From NCBI GenBank assembly GCA_036245525.1, contig BTPG01000001.1, positions 217,730,121-217,794,120 on the forward strand: a DNA stretch of 64,000 bases, read 5' to 3'. Shown here in pieces: positions 19,151 to 28,711 of this stretch. The position numbers were made by a program, and so were the translations under genes. The stretch is from Semisulcospira habei (Eukaryota; Mollusca; Gastropoda; Semisulcospiridae). How positions within the stretch are numbered: the first letter of the stretch is position 1; every line of letters starts with the position of its first letter. The notes beneath the pieces are model-generated. The model ran no database searches. It was not told the DNA's origin and saw only the letters and a program-made list of their open reading frames with translations.

Positions 19151-20365
19151 ATAACCCACCATTAACCCTGCTACTGACACCAAAAATATCAACACATGCT
19201 CTGCCATAATCCCAACTACCTTTGCTGCAGTATTGATCAGCCAACTGACAACTGTGCCTATAATACCAGGCAAAGCGTCCATTGCTTTTACAGCCAATTT
19301 CTTAAGCAAGTCTGATATATGTGATAATTGTTTTTTTACCCACGACTGTAAATCTTTTGGATCACTTGGTGGTGCTGGAGGTGCCGGGGCTGGTGGTGTT
19401 GGACCACCCCCACCACCACCACCAGAAACAGCCAACACTACAGTACTGATAATAAATCCAAGAGCAGTAATTAAACTGGCAATTGTAATACCCTGTTCTC
19501 TGAAAAGTGTTTTCAATCTCTCAGCCAAAGTAGCGTCTTCGTGAAGTATTTTCTGAATAGTTTCTCTAATCCTGTTGGCCTGTGTTTTCAGTTTTTGTCT
19601 TCCAATACTAATCGCTTCTAACCGTCCTGATCTTTCTATATACAAATCATTTAATCTGTGTTGGATTCTTTGTTTCATTTCTGTGTCAATATTCTCTTCA
19701 TCAGCAGTTGCCAGTTTGTTTTTTTCTCTTTCTATTTGATTATCAAGCTCACCCAGTTTGGCAACATTATTTACCATCTCACCTCTTATTGTCTGCAGTG
19801 ATTTATCCAAACCCTTTATCTCTCGCATTGACAATGGTGGATCATCTATTGTTTTCATTATGTCATCAGTAAATGAGGTTTCTTGTATTACCGTGTTTGC
19901 TATTTCTGGCAGTCTTGTTACTTCAGTCATTTCAATTTCTTGTCCTGTTGGCAATCTTGTTTGCGTGTCATGGAGTGCAGTAACAAGTCTCGGTGTCAAC
20001 CTTTTACTAGAACCAACACCAAGGTAACGATGCAGTGCTGCCTCACCACCGACTTCTCCTTTAATTGTACTTAAAGCTCTAAACTTAGCAGGATTGTTTT
20101 TATGTGTTAAATGTACTTTACCTCTGTCAACAGTATTTAAATACAAATGACCCTTGCCATCAAGTTCAAACTGATTAGGATCTATGTTGTCTGGGCGATC
20201 ACCAACATGTTCATAAAACGAGTTTACTTTGCTTTCTAAAAGTTCATGACGTAAACTGTAAGTATTTCTTGTACCAGTCATATCTGTCATATCTGTCATA
20301 CTGGTATCATAGTCATCCATGACACCCATTTCAATATCATCATGATTAAATCCTCCTGCTGCCAT
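19127..20365 (-). CDS. Polinton coiled-coil membrane protein (412 aa)
   Basis: I chose ATG 20365 (MAAGGFNHDD), preceded by TTAATAAAAAC, over upstream non-ATG codons. The order is an acidic N-terminus with DMTDMTDMTG-type repeats, a globular part, a long charged coiled-coil (about residues 165-290), a first hydrophobic segment (ITIASLITALGFIISTVVLA), a Gly/Pro/Ala linker, an SDPKDLQ amphipathic helix, and a final hydrophobic pair ending MKQIKK. Two or three membrane passes are likely. It is divergent from the major capsid gene across about 41 bp. The family is not recognised. The mix of coil and membrane helices suggests a virion membrane or entry-associated protein, which is inference. Confidence 0.7.
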   Translation of the reverse strand: MAAGGFNHDDIEMGVMDDYDTSMTDMTDMTGTRNTYSLRHELLESKVNSFYEHVGDRPDNIDPNQFELDGKGHLYLNTVDRGKVHLTHKNNPAKFRALSTIKGEVGGEAALHRYLGVGSSKRLTPRLVTALHDTQTRLPTGQEIEMTEVTRLPEIANTVIQETSFTDDIMKTIDDPPLSMREIKGLDKSLQTIRGEMVNNVAKLGELDNQIEREKNKLATADEENIDTEMKQRIQHRLNDLYIERSGRLEAISIGRQKLKTQANRIRETIQKILHEDATLAERLKTLFREQGITIASLITALGFIISTVVLAVSGGGGGGGPTPPAPAPPAPPSDPKDLQSWVKKQLSHISDLLKKLAVKAMDALPGIIGTVVSWLINTAAKVVGIMAEHVLIFLVSVAGLMVGYLMKQIKK

Positions 20366-20406
20366 TGTTTTTATTAATTTAATATTTTTGATTTTTGCAT
20401 AATAAA
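20366..20406. promoter_or_regulatory. 41-bp divergent intergenic region before the major capsid gene
   Basis: Almost pure A/T with AATAAAATG at the plus-strand start and TTAATAAAAAC at the minus-strand start. It must hold both promoters of the two flanking genes. Confidence 0.5.
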
Positions 20407-21687
20407 ATGACACAGTCCTACGGATCAAAGTTAGACCCGTACAGAAAACTACGTGAGCCTCTTGGTGTTAAGGGCATTAGACAATCAATCGTCATCACAA
20501 ACAATCCAAGTACTATAGACCAAAACCAAACACTTACTGTCAAGTTTCCAAACCTGGGTCCCAATGATGTTATTGTTCCTGGTACTGCACGCCTTGCATT
20601 TAATATTGAACTTTCATCAGAATCAGATGCAAACAGAACACTGGTTGACAATCTTGGCAGAGCAATTATTAAGACTATTAAAGTAAAACTTGAAGGACAG
20701 GAAGTGTTTAGTCTTGATGATGCTGATGTGTTTTACTGTTACAAAGACCTTTGGCTTACACGACAAGAAAGAGAAGACCGTGTTTACCAAGGCATACAAT
20801 CCTCAAACGTTGCTAAACTTAGAATTGACGCGGGAGACAAATCAACATCTGCAATGGAGGACGTTATATTAGCAGATACATATGGTAATAGATTTTACAT
20901 TCCACTTGAATTTGAAATCCTCACAACACACTTGCCTTATTACCAAGGAGCACTAAATGACCGTCTAAGTTTTGAACTAACTTTTAATGACTGTGCAAAA
21001 GTTATCAAAACAACTGACCCAGACGCAACATACAAGATCTCAAACATTTCTTTGGAATACGAAATTGTCACACACACTGAACTTGCCACACTAATACAAA
21101 ATCAATATCAGTCAAGACTTCCAATTTATTATGACCGCGTGATAAGACACAGTACAATACCCAAAGACAAAGCTGATACAATGTGGAACATAAACCTTAA
21201 CACACCTGCCAGGTCACTAAAAGGTATACTGATGTTGTTTATTGAACCAAAAAATCCATTCAAAAGAGATTCAGAAAAATTCTACAATCCAAAGATTACA
21301 CATTTATCCTGTACGATTGAAGGTCGACCTAATCAAGTGTACGCATCGGGTATGCTGCCTTATCAACACTATGACGAGATTATAAAATGGGCGGGTGGAA
21401 GACTTGGAGAAAAACCAGCAAACATGGCGTGTAAAGATTTACATCTGTATTACGTAAGGATCAGTCAATACCTGACAGAAAAATATGCACTTTGGCTAGA
21501 CCTGCGCAGTACAGACGATGACTATTTACATGGGTCAGGACGTACTGTTGAAAACGGCAGTGACGGAATAACAATTCAGATTCAAAAACAGACTGAAACA
21601 GGAGGAGCCATAAATATTTATTTGTATCTGATTTATGATGCACAACTTAATATTGCAGAAAGCAGACTAAGTGGACACTTGTATTAA
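20407..21687 (+). CDS. Polinton major capsid protein, probable double jelly-roll (426 aa)
   Basis: The frame is intact from ATG 20407 (MTQSYGSKLD), in the context ATAATAAAATG. The N-terminal part (ITNNPSTIDQNQTLTVKFPN, then VPGTARLAFNIEL) and the alternating hydrophobic pattern fit the start of a beta-barrel capsid protein. The protein resembles, from memory, capsid-like proteins of Polinton-type elements in cnidarian and mollusc genomes. Its position next to the packaging ATPase is the usual place for the capsid gene in this group. At 426 aa it is shorter than many Polinton capsid proteins, so two jelly rolls would be compact. A structure prediction would be the real test. Confidence 0.65.
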   Translation: MTQSYGSKLDPYRKLREPLGVKGIRQSIVITNNPSTIDQNQTLTVKFPNLGPNDVIVPGTARLAFNIELSSESDANRTLVDNLGRAIIKTIKVKLEGQEVFSLDDADVFYCYKDLWLTRQEREDRVYQGIQSSNVAKLRIDAGDKSTSAMEDVILADTYGNRFYIPLEFEILTTHLPYYQGALNDRLSFELTFNDCAKVIKTTDPDATYKISNISLEYEIVTHTELATLIQNQYQSRLPIYYDRVIRHSTIPKDKADTMWNINLNTPARSLKGILMLFIEPKNPFKRDSEKFYNPKITHLSCTIEGRPNQVYASGMLPYQHYDEIIKWAGGRLGEKPANMACKDLHLYYVRISQYLTEKYALWLDLRSTDDDYLHGSGRTVENGSDGITIQIQKQTETGGAINIYLYLIYDAQLNIAESRLSGHLY

Positions 21688-21706
21688 AATTATAATTAGT
21701 ATTAAA

Positions 21707-22318
21707 ATGAACCGGAACTTGATGACACTCGACCCACACTGTGGATTGTTTTGTGGTGCCACTGGCTGTGGGAAAACTGAATTTGTACTTAATCTATTAC
21801 AAACAAGATATATATACCATTTCAAAAACATAGTAATATTTTGTCCTACAATAAAACACAACAAAGCTTATCACAACCGTTTATTCATTTGGACTGACAG
21901 TAATATCTATTTAGTCGACCCTGAGAAAAAACTGAATGACTACCTGCTGTATTTTTACAAACAATTTGAAGGACAGCCAACGTTGTTTATTGTCGATGAC
22001 TGTTCTGCAGAGAAAGACATTGTCAAGAAGAGAAACACTCTAGCAGAACTTGCTTTCAGTGGCAGACACGCAAATGTCAGTGTATGGATTCTCACTCAGA
22101 AATATAATGCAGTACTGAAAGATTTTCAAGAACAGTTAAAGTTTATCTGTTTGTTTTACTGTAAGGACCGTGACAGCTTTGAAGACTGTCTCAGAGAAAA
22201 TGATGTCATACCAAATAAGCAGGAACGAGACGATGTAAAAAATAAACTGAAATCAACTGAGCATCTAAAGCTCATTTTAAAGACAGATCAGCCTACAGGG
22301 TATGGGTTAGTAAATTAA
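21707..22318 (+). CDS. Polinton genome-packaging ATPase, FtsK/HerA (A32-like)
   Basis: 203 aa from ATG 21707, after TATTAAAATG. Walker A is GATGCGKT (residues 17-24) and Walker B is LFIVDDC (93-99). A downstream AFSGRHANVSVWILTQKY segment (about 112-130) fits the arginine and sensor region of the A32 group. These enzymes drive DNA into preformed capsids and are a hallmark of Polintons and related large DNA viruses. It starts 19 bp after the capsid gene on the same strand. All expected nucleotide-binding residues are present, so it looks functional. Confidence 0.92.
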   Translation: MNRNLMTLDPHCGLFCGATGCGKTEFVLNLLQTRYIYHFKNIVIFCPTIKHNKAYHNRLFIWTDSNIYLVDPEKKLNDYLLYFYKQFEGQPTLFIVDDCSAEKDIVKKRNTLAELAFSGRHANVSVWILTQKYNAVLKDFQEQLKFICLFYCKDRDSFEDCLRENDVIPNKQERDDVKNKLKSTEHLKLILKTDQPTGYGLVN

Positions 22319-22345
22319 TTTATACTTTTGTTTTGTCCAATAAAA

Positions 22346-22678
22346 ATGACAGACGGACAAACCATTGACATCACAGACTGCTTCAGAGATGTTGTACACT
22401 TTACTCAGATAAGAACACCTCCCAAACAGCCGGACATAAATGTCTCAAAACCGACAGCAATATATTTGTCATATAATATGACTTTAGATTATGTTAATGA
22501 GCATCCAGATGTGGAGTGTTTGACAGTTGATTTCAGGACACCCACCTTAAGAGTTAAAAAAAATAACCGCCAGGACTGGTTTGAGATACTTTGTGAACAA
22601 ATATTTCAACAATTACGTAAACTAAATGTTTATATTAACAGTGTTACAGTCAATAAAGTGGTATTACATAAAGTGTAA
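22346..22678 (+). CDS. Polinton 110-aa protein of unknown function
   Basis: Starts at ATG 22346 in the context CAATAAAAATG, between the ATPase and polymerase genes on the same strand. It is acidic, with no membrane segment, no cysteine-protease motif and no zinc site. The C-terminal part (FEILCEQIFQQLRKLNVYI) looks helical. A terminal protein for protein-primed replication would be attractive at this position, but I see no evidence for it. Confidence 0.6.
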   Translation: MTDGQTIDITDCFRDVVHFTQIRTPPKQPDINVSKPTAIYLSYNMTLDYVNEHPDVECLTVDFRTPTLRVKKNNRQDWFEILCEQIFQQLRKLNVYINSVTVNKVVLHKV

Positions 22679-24001
22679 TTTTTCTATTATTATTTTGTCG
22701 GACAAATAAAAATGACGGACAATGCTCAAGGTTTAAGAAACGTGTTTCACACAACAGACTTGCCTATATCTAATAGTAACAATGTCTATGAATCGATAGA
22801 AAATTCTTTTTCTGTCATACAAGATAATCTTCTTACAGGCAGTGTAAAGATTCAAGTTGTTGCAAAAATAGAATTCAGCAGAGTAGACAGTGAAGTGATT
22901 ATATCGTATATCTCAACAAGACAACACACAATTAACACAAGAAGAGAATTGGAAAACGTGTTTAGACAAAGACTATTGCCTGACTTTTTAGAAGCAATTG
23001 ACAAAGCAAGAATGAAGGGGTCTGGTTGGCACGAAGGTCATGTGCATGAACTACAATTGAAACAGTCAAGGTATCATCCTATACTAGGTAAATCATGGAT
23101 ACCACTGCCTATTGGCGTTGCAAACAAAAAGGCTGTTGTTAACATACAGAACAATGATAATTTCTGTTTTATGTGGTGTGTGCTTGCTAAACTACATTAT
23201 GTAAAAACAAAACCTGAACGTGTATCTAACTATAACAAATTTGTAAATGAACTCAACTTCAGTGGTATTGAGTTCCCTGTTAAGGTAGAAGACATAGACT
23301 TTTTTGAACAATTAAATCCTGGCATATCTGTAAATGTGTTTGTGTGGGATAATGAATCTGTTGACAAGTTACAACCAATTAGAGTATCACCAATCACCCC
23401 AACCTATGGACAGTCAGAAGACAAACATGTTGACATGCTATTAATCGGTGATCACTACACAATTATCAGAAATATGTCACGTCTAATTCATGGGCATGTA
23501 TCAAAACACAATGGCAAACAGGAAGTGTGTAAGAGATGTTTACAAAGGTTTTCATCTATTTCAGTAGCACACAAACACGTCCTGCACTGTAGGTCGGCTG
23601 ATGACATACAAACAGTACTTAAGTATCCAGATCCTGGTAGTCAAGTATATTTCAAGAATTATGGGAATCAGCAAAAGCTACCGTTTGTAGTGTATGCTGA
23701 TTTTGAATCACTGGTTGTTCCGTATGATGGTCCTGTTCCAGAATCATTGCCAAAGACAGTAAAATTGAGTGATCAAGTGGTGTGTTCTTATGGTTATATT
23801 CTTGTTAACCCTTTCATTACTGCCGCCCGCTATAGCGGGCATAGGAAACGCCTCCTCTGCTTACGGCCTCCCGGTATAGCGGGACCGCAGCTTCCACTCC
23901 CCCGCGTACGGCTGCCCGCTAAAGCGGTTTGCGCTGAGAGTGGCTACCTAATTAGCGGCGACCTTGACAGCGCTAGAGTGGTACCGCCAGGCGCGTAGTG
24001 T

Positions 24002-24292
24002 TTGTTATTTCCGGCTCGGGGCCTGAGAAACAGGATGCAGAGTTTATATAAAAAATTCCTTCCAGAACTTTGGTTGTGCTTGCAAAAATCAGTGGCAGAG
24101 AGAGAAGAAAGTGACTGTGACAGCGACGAATTTAGTGATGATGAGTTTTGGGATAGAGACGATTTTGGAGAGATGGATTTAGTTCAGTTGAAGGAGGAAG
24201 AAAGGGCTAATTTTGTGCGTGTTGTGCGACAAGACACTAACGACAACAACGATAATGATCGCGATGCCGACGACGAAAGTCCATGGGAGTAG
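24002..24292 (+). pseudogene. piggyBac transposase N-terminal remnant
   Basis: The frame includes a very acidic Asp/Glu/Ser-rich stretch (DSDEFSDDEFWDRDD) like the disordered N-terminus of piggyBac transposases, then a stop. A likely initiator is the ATG near 24034. The DDD catalytic domain that should follow is absent. Confidence 0.7.
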
Positions 24293-24416
24293 CCGACTAT
24301 CATCTACGGCGACCGTCCGTCGGCCGTCCCCGCTCTGCCGCTAGCAACAATGAGACAGTCGCCTTGACTGAGTTGACCATTTACCTGTCAAAGGGGAGGG
24401 CCGTGACCACGGATGA

Positions 24417-24590
24417 GCTCTGTGCTACAAGCGACACACCCGCTACAGAGACGCAAACCCAGGGGTTAGATATGCAGACAACCCTTACAAGAGGTGCAAA
24501 ACTGTTATCATGTGCCGGAAATGTGAAGTGTACCTTTGTTGTAATGACAACAACTGTTTTATTTTGTACCTCACACAGGTACAACTGTAA
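24417..24590 (+). pseudogene. piggyBac transposase C-terminal cysteine-rich domain remnant
   Basis: The frame ends with KRCKTVIMCRKCEVYLCC, then NDNNCFILYLT and a stop at 24588-24590. The C-x5-C-x2-C...C...C-F pattern matches the zinc-binding C-terminal domain of piggyBac transposases, which contacts the element ends. The usual His of the CFxxYH ending reads Leu here. Together with the acidic N-terminal part it shows an internal deletion that removed only the catalytic core. Confidence 0.75.
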
Positions 24591-27357
24591 ATACAGGTTG
24601 ACAATGGTGACAGTGTGTGACAGTGTATAGCAGTGTTGTAATGTCATCTTCACCCTCCCAGTAACTGTACCTAGTGTATGCGTAAACATGGACACTCAAG
24701 GTGTATATAATAGTGGATCTTTTTCAGTTACTTTTTGTATTTTGGACACCTGTGTGTGCATTGTGGACACTGCTATGTGACAGCAATAAACAGACAATGA
24801 CACAGTCACAAGTTTGGATTATGAATTTCCAATACATCATTGTCACGGTAAGAGCATGCAAACACTTTTAGACCCGTTTTCATGCACGTTTGCTTGCTTC
24901 ATAGGTGTGTGTTGTTAATGTACTGTCATTTTGTCACATATTTGCACCTGTGTGTCACCTGTGTGTCACCAAATCAACCACACGACCCTGACACATGACG
25001 TCAATGTGTAGCCCGTCCAAAGCCCGTCACAGCAATATAGGGTTATGGGTATCTGCGGTGGATGGGTACTCCGCTATCACCCTTTCCCGTACACTACTAT
25101 ATTTGGGTATTTTTTTAGTCTCTAAACTCAGTAAGCAGGGGTAATACAGAACTTTATAAAAGCAGTACTCGGTGGTATTCACGAACCAGAGAATTCAGTA
25201 ATGAAAGGGTTAAGTCAGACGGTCAGCATACCGAGCCTGTTATCTACAGAGGTGAAAATGCAGCATGTCTGTTTTTAACAGAAATGAGACATCTGTATAG
25301 TCAGATAGTACAATATCTCACAACATGTCAGATGTCTTTGGTGATGACAGAAGAAGATAAAGTAAATTTTGAAACAGCTGTGACGTGTTGGATTTGTGAA
25401 CAACCTTTAGGTGGTGATAAAGTTCGTGACCATGATCACATAACTGGACGTTACAGAGGCGCTGCACATAGCAATTGTAACTTATTATTAAAAATAGATC
25501 CTAAGACATATAAGTTACCAATCTTTTTCCACAATCTCAAAGGATATGATTCACACATTATCATGCAGGCTGTAGACGAGTCTTACAGAAACATAAGTTG
25601 TATTGCACAGACAACTGAGAAATACTTGACTTTTAGGTTAGACAAATTAGCATTTTATGACTCCATGCAACATTTGTCTTTAGGTCTTGCTAGTCTGGCA
25701 GAAGGACTGACTGAGTATCCAATAACAAGTAAATATTTTGAGCCAGACTTGATTAAGAAAGGAGTCTATCCGTATGAGTACATCAGTGACTGGGTTGTGT
25801 TTGAAGAAACAAGACTACCTCCAAAAGATAAATTTTATTCTACACTTAATGGTAAAGGTATTTCTGACTCTGATTACCAACATGCACTTGATGCATGGGA
25901 TAAATTAGGATGCCAGACTATTGGTGACTACCATGACCAGTACTTAAAGGCTGACGTTTGTTTGCTAGCAGACGTATTTGAAAGTTATCGTGAAAAGGGT
26001 TTGTTACACTACAAGCTTGACCCTGCTTGTTACATAACTAGTCCTGGCATGACATGGGATGCATTTTTGAAATCCAGTAAGATATTTATAGACCTGTTGT
26101 CTGATCGTACAATGGGTGAAATGGTGGAACGCGGATTGAGGGGAGGGATTAGTATTGCAGCGAACAATTATGCCAAGGCCAACAACAAATATCTAGATGA
26201 CCTTGACCAGGGTTTTGACCCCTCGAGGTCAAGGTCAAGGTTATTATGTACTTGGACGCTAACAATTTGTATGGGTTCGCGATGTGTGAATTATTGCCCT
26301 TGAAAAACTTTTGTCTGTATGATTTGTCACAGTATGACATAACAGACATAACAAACTATATTATGACACATGACCGGAATGATGCAAAGGGTTGGATCTT
26401 TGAAGTAGACCTAGAGTACCCACACCATCTACATGATTATCACAATGATTATCCATTAGCAGTTGAGAAAATGAGTATGACCGGGAAAAAAGAAGACACT
26501 AAACTTGTGCCAAATCTGAATGACAAATTCAATTACGTTTGTCACTATCGCTTGTTACAGTTTACATCAGACATGGGTTAGTACTAAAGAAAGTTCACAG
26601 AGGAATTCAATTTGATCAAAGTGCTTTCATGAAAGATTACATAATGAAGAACACAACCCTGCGTGCCAGAGACGGCAACACTGCATTTGACAAAGACTTC
26701 TTTAAGCTTATGAACAATGCCTGTTTTGGCAAGACTATGGAAAATCCTCATCACCGCAAAGATGTGAGACTGGTCACAACTGAATTGGGTGCAATTAAAC
26801 TCACAGGTAAGCCTCAGTACACAGGGTACAAAGAGTTTCATTCATCATTGTATGCTGTGTCACTCAAAAAAAAGATTGTTAAACTGGACAAGCCAGTATT
26901 CATTGGTATGGCAATTCTTGAGTTGTCAAAATTACTGATGCTTGAATTTTATTATGATTACTTTAAACCAAAGTATCCTGAGTGCCGTCTGCTATACACT
27001 GACACTGACTCTATGATCATTGATGTGTGTACTGAAGACTTTTACGAAGACATGAAAACAGAGTTACACATGTATGACACATCTGACTACCCTAAAGACC
27101 ATCCACTGTTCAGCACACAGAATAAGAAAGTGCCTGGTAAGTTTAAGGATGATTGATTGATTGTACATTGCTTAACGTCCCGACAGCAACAAGGCTTTCT
27201 CAGGACGTGCCTGCACTGCTTGTGAAAAAAAAAAATAAAAAAAAAAATAAACAGAACATTGAAGGTATGTCACCAGCCGGTCAAATACATTAAATAAACC
27301 TAACACATGGGGCCTAAATAAAGCTAAGACCATTTAGCAACACACATCCAATATCAA

Positions 27358-28139
27358 TTGATTGATTGTACATTGCTTAACGTCCCGACAGCAACAAGGC
27401 TTTCTCAGGACGTGCCTGCACTGCTTGTGAAAAAAAAACTAAACAGAAAATTGAATGTATGTCGCCAGCCGGTCAAATACATTAAATAAACCTACAACAT
27501 GGGTCATAAATAAAGCTAAGACCATTTAGCAACACACATCCAATATCAAGAGCTACATGATTGATTGATTGTACATTGCTTAACGTCCCGACAGCAACAA
27601 GGCTTTCTCAGGACGTGCCTGCACTGCTTGTGAAAAAAAATAAACAGAACATTGAATGTATGTCGCCAGCCGGTCAAATACATTAAATAAACCTAACACA
27701 TGGGGCCTAAATAAAGCTAAGACCATTTAGCAACACACATCCAATATCAAGAGCTACAGGCAGTGCAGACAGTAGGGAGAGTTTTAAAAAGGCAAATACA
27801 GGTGAATGGACAAAGGGTAGACAGAAACACATGCCCCAGAATAGAGAGAAAAACCCACCCTGTGGGGCTGACCAGGGTGACCCTGGGAACTAAAAAATAC
27901 CTAACCCCACCCAAGTCCCCCAGGGCAGACCCGGGTGGGGATATCAAGAGCTACAGGCAGTGCAGACAGTAGGGAGAGTTTTAAAAAGGCAAATACAGAT
28001 GAATGGACCTCGGGTAGACAGAAACACATGCCCCAGAATAGAGAGAAAAACCCACCCTGTGGGGCTGACCAGGGTGACCCTGGGAACTAAAAAATACCTA
28101 ACCCCACCCAAGTCCCCCAGGGCAGACCCGGGTGGGGGG
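27358..28139 (-). mobile_element. Middle nested GATT-tail retroposon
   Basis: Inserted within the outer copy with a 14-bp duplication ACATCCAATATCAA (27344-27357 and 28140-28153). It is itself split by a third copy, with halves 27358-27557 and 27956-28139. Confidence 0.92.
27558..27940 (-). mobile_element. Innermost nested GATT-tail retroposon
   Basis: Full-length, 383 bp, with a 15-bp duplication ATATCAAGAGCTACA (27543-27557 and 27941-27955) taken from the middle copy. It is the youngest of the three. Confidence 0.92.
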
Positions 28140-28711
28140 ACATCCAATATCAAGAGCTACAGGCAGTGCAGACAGTAGGGAGAGTTTTAAAAGGGCAAAT
28201 ACAGGTGAATGGACAAAGGGTAGACAGAAACACATGCCCCAGAATAGAGTGAAAAACCCACCCTGTGGGGCTGACCAGGGTGACCCTGGGAACTAAAAAA
28301 TACCTAACCCCACCCAAGTCCCCCAGGGCAGACCCGGGTGGGGAAGGTTTAAGGATGAACTGAATGGTGTGCCAATAGTTGAGTATGTTGGTCTGAGATC
28401 AAAAATGTATTCTATACTGCACCAAAAGGGAAGTCAGTCAAAAGCCAAAGGTATCAAAAGAACAGCAATAAAAAAATAAAGACATACGTCATGAACATTA
28501 CAAGCAAGTGTTAGATGGTGCATTAATGCCTGATTATCCAAACAAGTCACTGAGATCAAACAAACATAATATTGAAATGATCCAAACACATAAAAAGTCA
28601 CTTGCAGTTGGAGACACAAAACGAGTGTTTCACAGTAAAGAAAAGGCTTATGCACCTGGTCATTATAGACTCAAGTTATCTGAAGACATTTGTGATGAAC
28701 TGATTGATGAG

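Larger units (their letters stand above)
23805..25213 (+). mobile_element. piggyBac-like element, internally deleted, with TTAA duplication
   Basis: The element occupies 23809-25209 (1401 bp) between TTAA at 23805-23808 and 25210-25213. Its ends are perfect 14-bp inverted repeats CCCTTTCATTACTG. TTAA targets and CCYTTT-type ends are piggyBac hallmarks. It encodes only the ends of a transposase, with the catalytic core deleted, so it would need transposase in trans. Removing it with one TTAA would leave the polymerase reading frame continuous across the site. Confidence 0.95.
27153..28346 (-). mobile_element. Outermost of three nested GATT-tail retroposons
   Basis: Its halves are 27153-27357 and 28154-28346. 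The target duplication in the polymerase gene is GTTTAAGGATGA (27141-27152 and 28347-28358). It is split by a second copy of the same family. Confidence 0.92.

Noticed and set aside
1609..20428. A giant palindrome formed by the two inverted Polinton gene blocks.
   Set aside because: The blocks differ at many positions, the DNA between them is unrelated on the two sides, and the intact copy has its own exact ends. They are separate insertions.
22346..22678. The 110-aa Polinton protein as the missing cysteine protease or as a terminal protein.
   Set aside because: No His-Asp/Glu-Gln-Cys arrangement and no positive evidence for a priming protein.
26201..26245. An inverted repeat TGACCTTGACC / GGTCAAGGTCA in the polymerase gene as a regulatory site.
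   Set aside because: It coincides with coding sequence for the stretch before motif A and with a frameshift; small size and context make chance the better explanation.
27153..28346. A CRISPR-like or satellite array at the repeated unit.
   Set aside because: The repeat pattern is fully explained by three nested retroposons with their own target duplications; the DNA is from an animal nucleus.
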